64,000 bases of DNA from Chryseobacterium caseinilyticum (GCF_014837145.1 NZ_JACYFS010000006.1:157216-221215); one strand, 5' to 3'. Shown: positions 8,185 through 17,493, counted from the first letter of the stretch. Made by a program: numbers and translations. Notes: generated by a model not told the origin, from the sequence alone.

Positions 8185-9107
8185 TTTCTGAATCCGTTCA
8201 GAAAATCTTTGACATTCATTCTTTTCTTTCCTTCCAGCTGAAGTTCCAGAGGATAATAAATTCCATCCTGAGTATAGATTTTAAATTCATTTTTAGAAAT
8301 TTCTAAACTTTCGACAGGTTTTCCGTGATCTGAATTTTCAAATTTTCCATTATAAATTTTTAGTCCTTTTTCTTCTTCACCGATTTTTATTGTGGTAAAA
8401 GCTGCAGGATAAGGTGACATTCCTAAAACAAACTGATGAACTTCTTTCGAAGTTTTTGTCCAGTCAATTTTGGTGTCTTCCTTGAAGATTTTGTAAGCAT
8501 TTTTCGGATGTTTAACTTCGGGTTGAGGCTTTTCAATAATTGAGTTTTCTGCCAATCCGTTCAAAGTTTTTACAACTAATTTTGAGCCCATTTCCATCAA
8601 TCTGTCGTGAAGATGACCGGCATTTTCGTTTTCTAAGACCGGAATTTCTTCCTGTAATAAAATGTTTCCTTCATCTATTTTTTCATTGATAAAAAATGTT
8701 GTGGCACCCGTTTTTTTTTCTCCGTTAATGACTGCATAATTAATTGGAGCAGCTCCTCTGTAATCAGGAAGTAGGGAAGCGTGAAGGTTGAAAGTTCCCA
8801 TTTCAGGCATTTCAAACAAAACTTTAGGCATCATTCTGAAAGCAACGACTACGAAAACATCAGCATCTAATTTTTTTAATTCTTCTAAAAATTCTGGATT
8901 TCTTAATTTTTCAGGTTGCAAAACGGGAATATTATTTTCCACAGCAAAAATTTTTACAGGAGACTGATTGATTTTCTGTCCGCGACCACTTGCTTTATCC
9001 GCAACCGTTACAACACCTACAACTTCGTGATGAGATTGATGAATGGCTTCCAGTGAGGTCTTTGCAAACTCTGGTGTGCCTAAAAAAACGACTTTCAATG
9101 ATTTCAT
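8160..9107 (-). CDS. fmt: Methionyl-tRNA formyltransferase
   Basis: Fmt formylates Met-tRNA(fMet) with 10-formyl-tetrahydrofolate so that translation can initiate. The 315 residues match the usual length. The catalytic formyltransferase domain shows VFLGTPEFA at the start, the motif NLHASLLPDYRGAAPINYA (about 108-126, catalytic Asn-His) and INEKIDEGNILLQ. The C-terminal OB-fold domain (about 205-315) shows YPAAFT. It is a single minus-strand gene, and its stop codon lies within a long terminator hairpin shared with ribBA. Confidence 0.97.
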   Translation of the reverse strand: MKSLKVVFLGTPEFAKTSLEAIHQSHHEVVGVVTVADKASGRGQKINQSPVKIFAVENNIPVLQPEKLRNPEFLEELKKLDADVFVVVAFRMMPKVLFEMPEMGTFNLHASLLPDYRGAAPINYAVINGEKKTGATTFFINEKIDEGNILLQEEIPVLENENAGHLHDRLMEMGSKLVVKTLNGLAENSIIEKPQPEVKHPKNAYKIFKEDTKIDWTKTSKEVHQFVLGMSPYPAAFTTIKIGEEEKGLKIYNGKFENSDHGKPVESLEISKNEFKIYTQDGIYYPLELQLEGKKRMNVKDFLNGFRNFEEIKMA

Positions 9108-9180
9108 GGTGCAAAGATAAAACTCTTGAATGATTACTCAGAAATTCAAGGCAGTGATTTTTGTTTTGAGTTGAGGCCTT

Positions 9181-9222
9181 ACTTAAAATTACCAATTACA
9201 CATTACTTATTACCTATAATTT
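9181..9222. repeat. Word-like low-complexity repeat (ATTACCAATTACACATTACTTATTACC type)
   Basis: The spacer between fmt and recQ ends in ATTACCAATTACACATTA then CTTATTACC, a chain of near-repeated 9-mers. Similar chains occur at 21242-21275 in the other orientation and, more degenerate, at 30937-30970. Confidence 0.55.
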
Positions 9223-11122
9223 AAGTCAAAGCATACGTTCTGAAGTTCAGCATCTTCACTTTTCCGGAATCCAAAAGAAATATTAAATTTTCCAAAATAT
9301 TTTCTTTGGTCTGAAACTGTAACTGAACCGAAATTTCTTCAATCGTCGCAGATTTTTTACTTAAAACCTTTAAGATTTCTGATGAAACATTTTTTCCAAA
9401 AATAGATTGTCTGTTTTTCTCACAAACCGTACATTGTCCGCAGTTTTTAGTGTTTTTTTCACCAAAGTACGAGAGAATCAGTTTCATTTTACAATATTGA
9501 TTATCCTCAATAAAGAATTTCATTTCCTCCCATTTCTGGATTTTATTTTTCTGAATATGCTCAAAAAGTTTCCAGTAAGTTCCGGCGTTTGACCTTTCAT
9601 CACGGGGTTTCAAAAATTTTACCGAAGCTAAAGCACCGTCAATATATTCCAGATAATTTTTTTGCTGAAGTTCTTTCAACCTTTCTTTGATCAGGTGGAT
9701 GCTTACACCAATTTTATCGCTCACTCTCTGTTCACTGAACATCACTTTGTGCGTTGTAATCCCAGAGATGCTTCTGAGCATTAATTCAATAAAATAAGCA
9801 TCTTTAGCCGGAAGCTGATCGATTTCATCAGGTTTAATCATCAACTCAAGAGATGACAGACTTTTATTGCTGTTATGGTAAATAATTTCCTGAGTGTGAA
9901 GAAAATTAAGAACATTTTTAATTTTTGTATTTGAAAGTTTAGTGAAATTCTGAATTCCGGCGATATTTAACTGAAAAACTTTTTCCGGAAGTTCAAATTC
10001 TGCTACCTGAAATTTTGAGTATAAAAAACTTATAATTTTTAAAAACTCTGCTTTATTGGGAATTTGATTTCTTAAAATCTGATCAAAATTTGAAATTTCC
10101 TGCTGGTTCCAAAGCATGAAAGCATAACTTTTTTTACCGTCTCTTCCCGCACGGCCAATTTCCTGATAATAATTTTCAATCGATTGAGAAGGGGAGAAGT
10201 GAATAACGAAACGTACATTATCTTTGTCAATCCCCATCCCGAAAGCGTTGGTGGAAATTAAGACATTTTGATCACTATTGTTCCAAAAATTCTGTCTTTC
10301 ATTCTTTTCTTTAGTTGTCAGCCCGGCATGAAAATAATCTACATTCTGAATTTTATTTCTGTGAAGATATTCAGTAAGGAGTTCCGCGTCCTTTCGGGTC
10401 CGCACATAGATAATTCCTGATTCTTTAGCGTATTTAAGAATATTGAAAACCTTTGAATATTTATCTGAAATTTCTTCAGAAAAAACTTTAATATTATCTC
10501 TTCTGAAACTTTTCTGAAATACCTCAGGATTTTTAAGTTCCAGTTTAGATTTTATTTCGTCCAAAACTTTCGGAGTTGCCGTAGCTGTTAAAGCGAGACA
10601 TGTAATTTCAGGATTATTTCTTCTGAAATCCTTTATATTCTGATAACTTGGTCTGAAATCCTGTCCCCATTCTGAAATACAATGTGCTTCATCCACCGCG
10701 ATGAACGATAACTGAATTTCTTCCATCTGCTGAATGAAGAGTTTGTTGGTCAGTCTTTCAGGGGAAACATATAGTAGTTTTGTTAAACCTTCTTTGCATC
10801 TGTTGTAAATAACTTCCGCGTCGAATTCATCCAGTTCGGAACTTAAATATTCCGCCTCAATCCCTCTGAATTTTAATTGATTGACCTGATCTTTCATCAA
10901 TGCCAACAAAGGAGAAATTACAAGACAAGTTCCTTCATTCAATAGAGCCGGAAGCTGGTAACATAATGATTTCCCGGCACCTGTGGGAAGCAGAACCAAA
11001 GTGTCATTTCTGTTCATCACAGAATCAATGATCTGTTCCTGAGCATCTCTGAATTGATCATGTCCCCAAAAATGTTTAAGGGTTTTATTTTTTAAATCAT
11101 TATAATCTTGTGCGGAAATCAT
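9221..11122 (-). CDS. recQ: ATP-dependent DNA helicase RecQ, form without HRDC domain
   Basis: RecQ unwinds DNA 3'-5' in recombination and fork repair. Walker A LLPTGAGKSLCYQLPALL (about 43-60), DEAH box VDEAHCISEWGQDFRPSY, motif III LTATATPK, and GRAGRDG of motif VI are all present. A zinc-binding RQC region (CKMKLI...NCGQCTVC) follows, then a winged-helix-like tail. At 633 residues no HRDC domain is apparent. The upstream ATG at 11152 would add ten hydrophobic residues and reaches into the terminator of the OmpA gene, so the ATG at 11122 (MISAQDYNDLK) is preferred. Confidence 0.95.
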   Translation of the reverse strand: MISAQDYNDLKNKTLKHFWGHDQFRDAQEQIIDSVMNRNDTLVLLPTGAGKSLCYQLPALLNEGTCLVISPLLALMKDQVNQLKFRGIEAEYLSSELDEFDAEVIYNRCKEGLTKLLYVSPERLTNKLFIQQMEEIQLSFIAVDEAHCISEWGQDFRPSYQNIKDFRRNNPEITCLALTATATPKVLDEIKSKLELKNPEVFQKSFRRDNIKVFSEEISDKYSKVFNILKYAKESGIIYVRTRKDAELLTEYLHRNKIQNVDYFHAGLTTKEKNERQNFWNNSDQNVLISTNAFGMGIDKDNVRFVIHFSPSQSIENYYQEIGRAGRDGKKSYAFMLWNQQEISNFDQILRNQIPNKAEFLKIISFLYSKFQVAEFELPEKVFQLNIAGIQNFTKLSNTKIKNVLNFLHTQEIIYHNSNKSLSSLELMIKPDEIDQLPAKDAYFIELMLRSISGITTHKVMFSEQRVSDKIGVSIHLIKERLKELQQKNYLEYIDGALASVKFLKPRDERSNAGTYWKLFEHIQKNKIQKWEEMKFFIEDNQYCKMKLILSYFGEKNTKNCGQCTVCEKNRQSIFGKNVSSEILKVLSKKSATIEEISVQLQFQTKENILENLIFLLDSGKVKMLNFRTYALT

Positions 11123-11154
11123 AAAGTAAATGTAAGGAAAGTATTGAAACAAAA

Positions 11155-11177
11155 AAAGTCACGCATGGCGTGACTTT
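11155..11177 (-). terminator. Terminator of the OmpA-family gene
   Basis: The stem AAAGTCACGC (11155-11164) pairs with GCGTGACTTT (11168-11177) around a 3-nt loop, and is followed by a T-run on the minus strand. It lies 24 bp past the stop of the gene at 11201. Confidence 0.85.
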
Positions 11178-11200
11178 AAATTTTATAATAAGAAATTTTA

Positions 11201-12661
11201 TTATTTAGCTTCGAAGTAAACTCTTCTGTTTGCTCTGTTTTTCCACTCAGGGCATTTTTCAGCTGGCTCACATTCTGGATATTTAAGGTCTTTTTCACCT
11301 CTACCAACTGCGTTGATTTTTTCTTTACCAACACCGTTTTTAATCAGGTAGTTTTTCACACTGTTCGCTCTTCTTTCAGAAAGCTTTTGGTTATACTCGT
11401 CAGTACCTTTGGTATCAGTAGCTCCGATTACAGTGTAAACACCAGTTGAAGAATTGATATAGCTTACAGCATTGTTAAGAATAGGAGTATTATTTGGAAG
11501 GATTCTATCTGAATTGAAATCAAATTCGATTCCATCTAGCATCTTTTCTTCTTCTTTTACTGTACCTGGATCAACTACGGGTGTAGTAGGACAACCGTTG
11601 TTTTCAACCGGACCAGGAACAGTTACACACTGATCGTAAAGATCAATTACACCGTCAAGGTCTGCATCTAAAGCAACACCAGCACCGTCTACTCTTGCAC
11701 CAGCCGGAGTATTCAATTCTCTGTCCCAATCGTCACAAACTCCATCATTATCTAAGTCACCTTTTTTGCAAACTTCAACTTCCTGGTTTTTCTCAGCTAA
11801 AACATCAAGTTTCCAGTAGATTTCCTGCAACGGGTCATGCCACATCAAGTGAGATTCGTGCTTACCAAGTTTTAAAGTTAAACCAAGTGTTGCATTAAAG
11901 AAATTATCAGAGATTTGATCTTCTCTCTTGTTGATATCACTGTATTGTGCACCTCCACCATCAAACTCATCATCTCCTGTATATACATACATTAATCTTC
12001 CTTCAACATCCAGTCTTCTGTTGATTTTGTATTTCAAACCAGCACCTGCCTGGGCAAATAAATTGGTAAGGTTGAAAGGTTTAACTTCAGTAGCTAATCT
12101 CTGACCTTTTTCATCCTTTTGAAAAGCCTTGTAACCAAAAGTACCTATACCTCCATATCCGTGAAGAGCCCATCTGTAAGGAGATTTGTTATCAACTCTT
12201 CTAAGAAGATTTGATATATTAACATCTCCTAAGATTGAGATCATGTTGTATTGAGTTCTTGCACCTACTCTTTGGTAAACAGAAGCATCAGAAGGAGCAG
12301 CGTCTTTTGTGTTGAACCATCCTTGTCTTGTTTCACCTCTGTCGTACTGTAAATTTAAACCGAACGCATGTGTAATTGCTTTATTAACACTTACATACAT
12401 TGAGTAACCAAAAAGGTTTTTACCGTTACCATTCTTAATAGAAGTAAGGTCGGCAGACTGAATCATGGGAACGCCTACTCCGGCAGAAATAGACCAATCA
12501 TTGAATCTTTTAGACTCTTGAGTAAATTTTGAAACATTTGCAGAACCGGACGAAAATGTATTTGGATATTGCTGAGCAGAACTTACAGCTGTAGAGTCCT
12601 GTGCAAAGTTTAGTGTCGGGATCGCTAAAGCAAATGCAACAATTGCTAAACTTAATTTCAT
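11201..12661 (-). CDS. OmpA-family outer membrane protein with TSP3-like calcium repeats
   Basis: A signal peptide ending ...NFAQ is followed by a beta-barrel domain (about residues 50-290), thrombospondin type 3-like Asp-rich repeats (GDLDNDGVCDDWD and DADLDGVIDLYDQC, about 300-350), and a C-terminal OmpA peptidoglycan-binding domain (about 375-486). The last has FDFNSDRILPNN, GATDTKGTDEYNQKLSERRA and NRRVYFEAK. It links the outer membrane to the cell wall and is likely abundant. It lies 71 bp downstream of a paralogue in the same direction that lacks the OmpA domain. Two cysteine pairs in the tail (CEPAEKC) are typical of flavobacterial members. Confidence 0.95.
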   Translation of the reverse strand: MKLSLAIVAFALAIPTLNFAQDSTAVSSAQQYPNTFSSGSANVSKFTQESKRFNDWSISAGVGVPMIQSADLTSIKNGNGKNLFGYSMYVSVNKAITHAFGLNLQYDRGETRQGWFNTKDAAPSDASVYQRVGARTQYNMISILGDVNISNLLRRVDNKSPYRWALHGYGGIGTFGYKAFQKDEKGQRLATEVKPFNLTNLFAQAGAGLKYKINRRLDVEGRLMYVYTGDDEFDGGGAQYSDINKREDQISDNFFNATLGLTLKLGKHESHLMWHDPLQEIYWKLDVLAEKNQEVEVCKKGDLDNDGVCDDWDRELNTPAGARVDGAGVALDADLDGVIDLYDQCVTVPGPVENNGCPTTPVVDPGTVKEEEKMLDGIEFDFNSDRILPNNTPILNNAVSYINSSTGVYTVIGATDTKGTDEYNQKLSERRANSVKNYLIKNGVGKEKINAVGRGEKDLKYPECEPAEKCPEWKNRANRRVYFEAK

Positions 12662-12732
12662 AGTGTATTTTTTATTTGTTATTACTTGATTTGATCATTT
12701 CAGTTATTATTTTAACTAAGTAAATGATGTTT

Positions 12733-13830
12733 TTATTTAGGACAACCGTTATTTTCTTGTGGTCCTGCTACAGTTACACATTTATCATAAAGATCAATAA
12801 CTCCGTCAAGATCCATATCTAATGCTACACCAGCACCATCGACTCTTGCACCTGCAGGAGTATCAAGTTGTCTGTCCCAGTCGTCGCATACACCATCGTT
12901 ATCCATATCTCCTTTTTCGCATACAACCAATTCAGTTGCAGTGTTTTCAAGGTCATAAATACGGCCATAAACTTCCTGTAAAGGATCATGCCATGCAAGA
13001 TGTGTACTATGCTTACCTAATTTAAATGAAAGACCTAAAGTAAAGCTCATCGCTCCGTCTGAATAGGTATCATTAATCAGGTTATAGTTTATTCTGTCAC
13101 CTGTAGGTGTATCGAGTGATCTGCCTTCTCCACCACCATCAAATTCTTCATCCATACTGTTGATATAGATTACTCTAGCTTCAAGATCTACAAGTTTTGA
13201 TACGTTGTATTTCAAACCTAATGCTGCCTGGTAGAAGAATGAAGAAAATTCAAATTTCTGGTCGTTTCTGATTGGGATTCTTGGTGGGTTATTGCTCCAT
13301 CTTGAAGCATCGTTATCAATAAGCTCCGTTTTGAAAGCCATGATACCTCCTCCTAAATAACCGTGAAGTGCCCATCTGTAAGGTGATTTGTTATCAACTC
13401 TTCTCAATAGATTTGAAAAGTTAATATCTCCTAATAATGAAACCTGCTTGTACTTCGTCCATGCATTAGCGATACCTGCAGCTGGATTTGTAGCCAATTC
13501 TGCCTGTTGCTTTGTTTCTCCCATTTGGTACTGTAAATCAATTCCAAAGGTGTGGTTAATTTGCTTATCAATACTTGCATAAGCATTCCATCCCCAGTTT
13601 ACTTTATCTCCGTAAAATGACTTTACATCTGCAAATGTCATGAATGCAGGACCTCCACCAACTGAAACAGACCAATCGTTAAATTTACGACTGGTATTGG
13701 TGAATGTCTGCACATTGGCAGAGCCCGAAGAAAAAGTGTTAGGATATTCGTGTGAATGACTAATTGCAATACTGTCCTGTGCGTAAGTAGCTATAGGAAG
13801 TGCAGCCAACAATAATAAACCTAATTTCAT
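12733..13830 (-). CDS. Paralogue of the OmpA-family protein, ending after the TSP3-like repeats
   Basis: The 365-residue protein shares the signal peptide region, the EYPNTFSSGSANV segment, the barrel domain (LLRRVDNKSPYRWALHGY is shared word for word) and the Asp-rich repeats with the gene at 11201. It stops at ENNGCPK, exactly where the paralogue continues into its OmpA domain. The reading frame is clean and ends in a normal stop. No OmpA-like sequence was seen in the 71-bp gap, so this looks like a stable domain loss or an ancestral short form rather than a fresh frameshift. It is probably an outer-membrane barrel without cell-wall anchoring, and may be co-transcribed with its neighbour. 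Confidence 0.85.
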   Translation of the reverse strand: MKLGLLLLAALPIATYAQDSIAISHSHEYPNTFSSGSANVQTFTNTSRKFNDWSVSVGGGPAFMTFADVKSFYGDKVNWGWNAYASIDKQINHTFGIDLQYQMGETKQQAELATNPAAGIANAWTKYKQVSLLGDINFSNLLRRVDNKSPYRWALHGYLGGGIMAFKTELIDNDASRWSNNPPRIPIRNDQKFEFSSFFYQAALGLKYNVSKLVDLEARVIYINSMDEEFDGGGEGRSLDTPTGDRINYNLINDTYSDGAMSFTLGLSFKLGKHSTHLAWHDPLQEVYGRIYDLENTATELVVCEKGDMDNDGVCDDWDRQLDTPAGARVDGAGVALDMDLDGVIDLYDKCVTVAGPQENNGCPK

Positions 13831-13840
13831 ACAATATGTT

Positions 13841-14269
13841 TTATGTTCTGTTTAAAAATAAACTATCTAATAATAATCTGGAAAATTCTCTTTCGTAAAG
13901 ATGTCTGTAGTGAGGGATCTCCAATCTTTTACTCAAGAAAACTAAATTATCATAACTTACAATATCAATATCCATCACCCTGTCTGAATAGTTTCGGGTA
14001 TTACCCGAATCTACCAACCTTCCCATACTTATTTCTATTTCTTTTAAACTGTTAAGAAGCTGAATTGGTGATAAATCTGTTTCGATACGTAGTGCAATAT
14101 TACAAAAATTATTGGAACTGACAAATTCCACGGGTTCAGAATACAAAAATTTACTTTTATGTAATATAACGATGTTTTTATCGGTAATGCTTTCAAAAGC
14201 AATTTCGAGATTTTTTTTTTGATTCCCAATGTTACTTCCCAGTAACAAAATGGCATTATGATGCGACAT
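13841..14269 (-). CDS. folK: 2-amino-4-hydroxy-6-hydroxymethyldihydropteridine diphosphokinase
   Basis: FolK transfers pyrophosphate from ATP to hydroxymethyl-dihydropterin in folate synthesis. Key motifs are AILLLGSNIGNQKKNLEIA at the start, the RDxD-like catalytic loop SDRVMDIDIVSYDN and the closing IPHYRHLYEREFSRLLL. At 142 residues it is at the short end of the family. The open frame extends upstream to 14506, across the start of the divergent sppA gene, so the ATG at 14269 (MSHHNAILLLG) is chosen, leaving 19 bp between the two divergent genes. It ends 10 bp before the OmpA-like paralogue. Confidence 0.93.
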   Translation of the reverse strand: MSHHNAILLLGSNIGNQKKNLEIAFESITDKNIVILHKSKFLYSEPVEFVSSNNFCNIALRIETDLSPIQLLNSLKEIEISMGRLVDSGNTRNYSDRVMDIDIVSYDNLVFLSKRLEIPHYRHLYEREFSRLLLDSLFLNRT

Positions 14270-14288
14270 ATCGGAAAAGTTATTATTT

Positions 14289-16043
14289 ATGAAGAGTTTC
14301 TTTAAAAATGTTCTGGCAAATATAGTGGCTGTAGTCATTTTATGTTGCCTGTTTTTCGTCTTTTTTATTGTAATGATTGTTGTGGGTTCTGCCAGCGAGA
14401 GCTCGTCTGTAGAAGTAAAGAAGAATTCGGTACTTACTATTAATCTTAAAACTGAGATTATAGACAGCCCGACAGAAGTACAAAAAGATGTTTTCGCATT
14501 TAGCAATAAGAGTAAAGAGATTCTTATTTACGATGCTGTAGAGGCAATCAGGAAAGCAAAGGATGATAAAAACATTAAAGGTATCAGTATAGAAGCAGAT
14601 GATCTTAGTGCAGGTATTACCCAGATTGACGATTTGCGTGCGGCCATATCTGATTTTAAAAAGAGCGGAAAATTTGTCTACGCTTACGGAAATACGGTTT
14701 CGCAGTCTTCATATTATCTAGGTTCTGTAGCAGATCAGTATTATCTTAATCCTTCAGGTGGTATCGAGCTGAAAGGTCTGTCTACTGAAGTGACTTTCTT
14801 TAAAGAATTTGCTGAAAAGTACGGGATCGGAATTGAAGTAATACGGCACGGTAAGTTTAAATCTGCTGTTGAGCCGTTTATAGCTAATGAAATTTCACCT
14901 GAAAATAAGGAACAGCTCAGTACACTTTTGAATGATATCTGGAACAGCACTTCTTCAAAAATTGCAGCTTCAAGAAAGATTGAACTACCACAATTCAAAA
15001 CTGTTGTAGACAGCTTATATGGAATGATTCCGGAAGAGAGTGTAAAGTTTAAACTGGCTGACAAACTTATTCAAAAAACAGAATATGATCAGATACTAAG
15101 ATCAAAACTAAGCCTTAAAGAAAAAGATAAGCTGTCAAAAATTTCCCTCAGTAAATATGTGGATTCATTCAAAAATGAAGAAAAATCTGGCGACAGGGTA
15201 GCAGTACTTTATGCCTCAGGTTCAATCAACAGCGGGGATGAATACAATGAAATTTATTCTGAAAAATATTTAAAATATATCAAAGATCTTCAGGAAGATA
15301 AAAAAGTGAAAGCGGTAGTTCTGAGAATTAACTCTCCCGGAGGAAGTGCTAATGCATCAGATGAGATTTTATTTGAACTTCAGCAGTTGAAAAAGAAGAA
15401 ACCACTCATTGTTTCATTCGGTGATTATGCTGCTTCAGGTGGTTATTATATTGCAATGGCTGCGGATAAAATTTATTCCCAACCGAACACCTTAACCGGC
15501 TCTATTGGTGTTTTTGGAGTTTTGCCTTACTTTAAAGAAATCGCCAATAAAAATGGAGTACGCTCAGATATTGTAGCGACCAATGCCAATTCAGCTTATT
15601 ATTCATCATTAAATGGTTTAAGTCCGCACGGTGTTGCGATGATTACAAAAAGTGTGGAAGGTACCTACAAAAGATTTGTGCATTTTGTAACTCAAAACAG
15701 GAAGAAATCTTTCGAACAGATTGATGCCGTTGGTGGCGGAAGAGTCTGGAGCGGAACAAGAGCCAAGGAAATCGGACTTGTAGATGAATTGGGATCTTTA
15801 AATGATGCCGTGAAATTTGCCGCAGCCAAAGCAAATCTTAAAGATTACAGAGTAAAATCTTATCCTGAAGAGAAAACTGCTTTCGAGCAGATTTTTGATG
15901 GAATGAATGAGGACGATATTTCTGCAAGAGTACTGAAGAATAAAATCGGCAAATCAAACTATGAGATTCTGATGCAGCTCACAGATAAAAAGCTGAAATC
16001 TGAAGTGAAAATGGAAATGCCTTTCCAGATCAGAATAGACTAA
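14289..16043 (+). CDS. sppA: Signal peptide peptidase SppA, long two-domain form
   Basis: SppA is a membrane-bound serine protease that cleaves leftover signal peptides. One N-terminal transmembrane helix (about 10-32) is followed by two ClpP-like domains. The general-base lysine lies in GKFKSAVEPF (Lys191) of the first domain, and the nucleophile in DYAASGGYYIAM (Ser383) of the second, as in E. coli SppA (protease IV). At 584 residues it is full length. It is divergent from folK and ends at a bidirectional terminator facing the YeaQ-like gene. Confidence 0.95.
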   Translation: MKSFFKNVLANIVAVVILCCLFFVFFIVMIVVGSASESSSVEVKKNSVLTINLKTEIIDSPTEVQKDVFAFSNKSKEILIYDAVEAIRKAKDDKNIKGISIEADDLSAGITQIDDLRAAISDFKKSGKFVYAYGNTVSQSSYYLGSVADQYYLNPSGGIELKGLSTEVTFFKEFAEKYGIGIEVIRHGKFKSAVEPFIANEISPENKEQLSTLLNDIWNSTSSKIAASRKIELPQFKTVVDSLYGMIPEESVKFKLADKLIQKTEYDQILRSKLSLKEKDKLSKISLSKYVDSFKNEEKSGDRVAVLYASGSINSGDEYNEIYSEKYLKYIKDLQEDKKVKAVVLRINSPGGSANASDEILFELQQLKKKKPLIVSFGDYAASGGYYIAMAADKIYSQPNTLTGSIGVFGVLPYFKEIANKNGVRSDIVATNANSAYYSSLNGLSPHGVAMITKSVEGTYKRFVHFVTQNRKKSFEQIDAVGGGRVWSGTRAKEIGLVDELGSLNDAVKFAAAKANLKDYRVKSYPEEKTAFEQIFDGMNEDDISARVLKNKIGKSNYEILMQLTDKKLKSEVKMEMPFQIRID

Positions 16044-16061
16044 ATTATATTGTTTCATAAA

Positions 16062-16103
16062 AAATCCGGCATCAGAATTTCAGATGCCGGATTTATTTTT
16101 TTA
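16062..16103. terminator. Bidirectional terminator between sppA and the YeaQ-like gene
   Basis: AAATCCGGCATC (16062-16073) pairs with GATGCCGGATTT (16083-16094) around a 9-nt loop. T-rich tails follow on the plus strand and, more weakly, on the minus strand. Confidence 0.85.
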
Positions 16104-16114
16104 TTGAATAGTTA

Positions 16115-16375
16115 TTAACGTTTTCTGGTCAACATTTCGTAGATCCATATTACAATGATTGCTCCACCAATTGCAAGGAACCAACTTCTGAAATTCCAGA
16201 AAGAATCTACATCTCCCCAATGTAAAACGTAAACGCCGATTAAACCTCCGATAAAGGCACCAACGATTCCTAAAATGATAGTGATAAGCCATCCGCCGCC
16301 TTGTTTACCAGGCATGATCAGTTTAGCGATTGCTCCGGCTAAAAGCCCGAAGATAATCCAGGTAATGAATCCCAT
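16115..16375 (-). CDS. GlsB/YeaQ/YmgE family small membrane protein
   Basis: The 86-residue protein has three hydrophobic helices and the family pattern MGFITWIIFGLLAGAIAKLI followed by MPGKQGGGWLITIILGIVGA and a Gly-rich third helix. The family is linked to general stress and transglycosylase-associated proteins, but no biochemical function is established. It is a short monocistronic gene 49 bp downstream of ftsY in the same direction. The C-terminus ends in basic residues (LTRKR), probably cytoplasmic. Confidence 0.92.
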   Translation of the reverse strand: MGFITWIIFGLLAGAIAKLIMPGKQGGGWLITIILGIVGAFIGGLIGVYVLHWGDVDSFWNFRSWFLAIGGAIIVIWIYEMLTRKR

Positions 16376-16424
16376 AAAATAATTTTTTAATGTTATTAAT
16401 AGTGTTTGTTCAGAAAGATATCAA

Positions 16425-17378
16425 TTATCTCTTCTTGAAAAATGAATCTACAAACTCTGTACCATTAAAAAGCTGAAGGTCGTGCATTTTCTCGCCGACG
16501 CCGATGTATTTTACAGGAATCTGAAACTGATCTGAAATTCCGATCACTACGCCTCCTTTTGCTGTTCCGTCTAATTTGGTGACTGCCAAAGCATTCACTT
16601 CTGTAGCAGCAGTAAACTGTTTTGCCTGCTCAAAAGCATTCTGACCTGTGGAACCGTCCAAAACCAATAAAATCTCGTGTGGCGCATCAGGAATTACTTT
16701 CTGCATCACTCTCTTAATTTTAGAAAGTTCGTTCATTAAATTGATTTTGTTATGAAGTCGCCCTGCCGTATCGATGATCACCACGTCTGCATCCTGAGCT
16801 ACGGCACTCTGTACAGTGTCAAAAGCAACGGAAGCAGGATCTGATCCCATTTCCTGTTTTACGATCGGTACGCCCACTCTTTCGCTCCAGATCACCAACT
16901 GATCAACTGCTGCAGCACGGAAGGTATCTGCAGCACCCAGAACTACTTTTTTACCTTCAGATTTAAACTGATGAGCAAGTTTTCCAATCGTTGTAGTTTT
17001 TCCGACACCGTTTACACCCACGACCATGATGACATAAGGTTTTTTTGAGGTATCAATATTTCCTGTACCCTTATGTGGATTTTCCAGTAAAAGGCTGGAT
17101 ATTTCGTCACGTAAAATTTTGTCGAGCTCGCCTACACTTACGTATTTGTCTCTGGCAACACGCTCTTCAATTCTGCCGATGATTTTGATTGTAGTAGAAG
17201 CACCTACGTCTGATGCGATTAGGATCTCCTCAAGATTATCGAGAACTTCATCATCAACTTTGCTTTTGCCGACAACGGCTTTCGTCATTTTTTCGAAAAA
17301 GCCCTGACTTGATTTTTCCAAACCTTTGTCAAGAGTTTCTTTTTCTTCTTTTTTAAAAATATTTTTAAACCAGCTCAT
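16425..17378 (-). CDS. ftsY: Signal recognition particle receptor FtsY
   Basis: FtsY is the GTPase receptor that docks SRP-ribosome complexes to the Sec translocon. The 317-residue form has a short charged N-terminus and an NG domain. Its GTP-binding motifs are GVNGVGKTTTIGKLA (about 120-134), DTFRAAAVDQL, DTAGRLHNK and TKLDGTAKGG. There is no long acidic A-domain as in E. coli, which is normal for Bacteroidota. It follows the L28-L33-DUF4295 genes, but a terminator-like hairpin and a word-like repeat in between suggest separate transcription. Confidence 0.97.
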   Translation of the reverse strand: MSWFKNIFKKEEKETLDKGLEKSSQGFFEKMTKAVVGKSKVDDEVLDNLEEILIASDVGASTTIKIIGRIEERVARDKYVSVGELDKILRDEISSLLLENPHKGTGNIDTSKKPYVIMVVGVNGVGKTTTIGKLAHQFKSEGKKVVLGAADTFRAAAVDQLVIWSERVGVPIVKQEMGSDPASVAFDTVQSAVAQDADVVIIDTAGRLHNKINLMNELSKIKRVMQKVIPDAPHEILLVLDGSTGQNAFEQAKQFTAATEVNALAVTKLDGTAKGGVVIGISDQFQIPVKYIGVGEKMHDLQLFNGTEFVDSFFKKR

Positions 17379-17404
17379 TTTTATGAATGCGGAATTTTAA
17401 TTAT

Positions 17405-17493
17405 GTCGGAAGCTGGATGTTGGAATCTTGATGTTTGCAAAATAAAATTTTATGTTTGTAGACATCCGGCACCCAACATCCGGCACCCGGCTT
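17405..17493. repeat. Word-like repeat with direct duplication of ACATCCGGCACCC
   Basis: ACATCCGGCACCC occurs at 17462-17474 and again at 17476-17488 with a 14-bp period. An opposed degenerate copy (GTCGGAAGCTGGATGTTGG) lies about 50 bp to the left. No gene was seen here. Confidence 0.6.

Noticed and set aside
12733..12735. Frameshift or recent truncation in the short OmpA paralogue
   Set aside because: The frame ends in a normal stop right after the TSP3-like part, and no OmpA-like remnant is seen in the 71-bp gap.
14270..14506. N-terminal extension of FolK by 79 residues
   Set aside because: The extension overlaps the start of sppA on the opposite strand and is not family-like. The ATG at 14269 begins the conserved domain.
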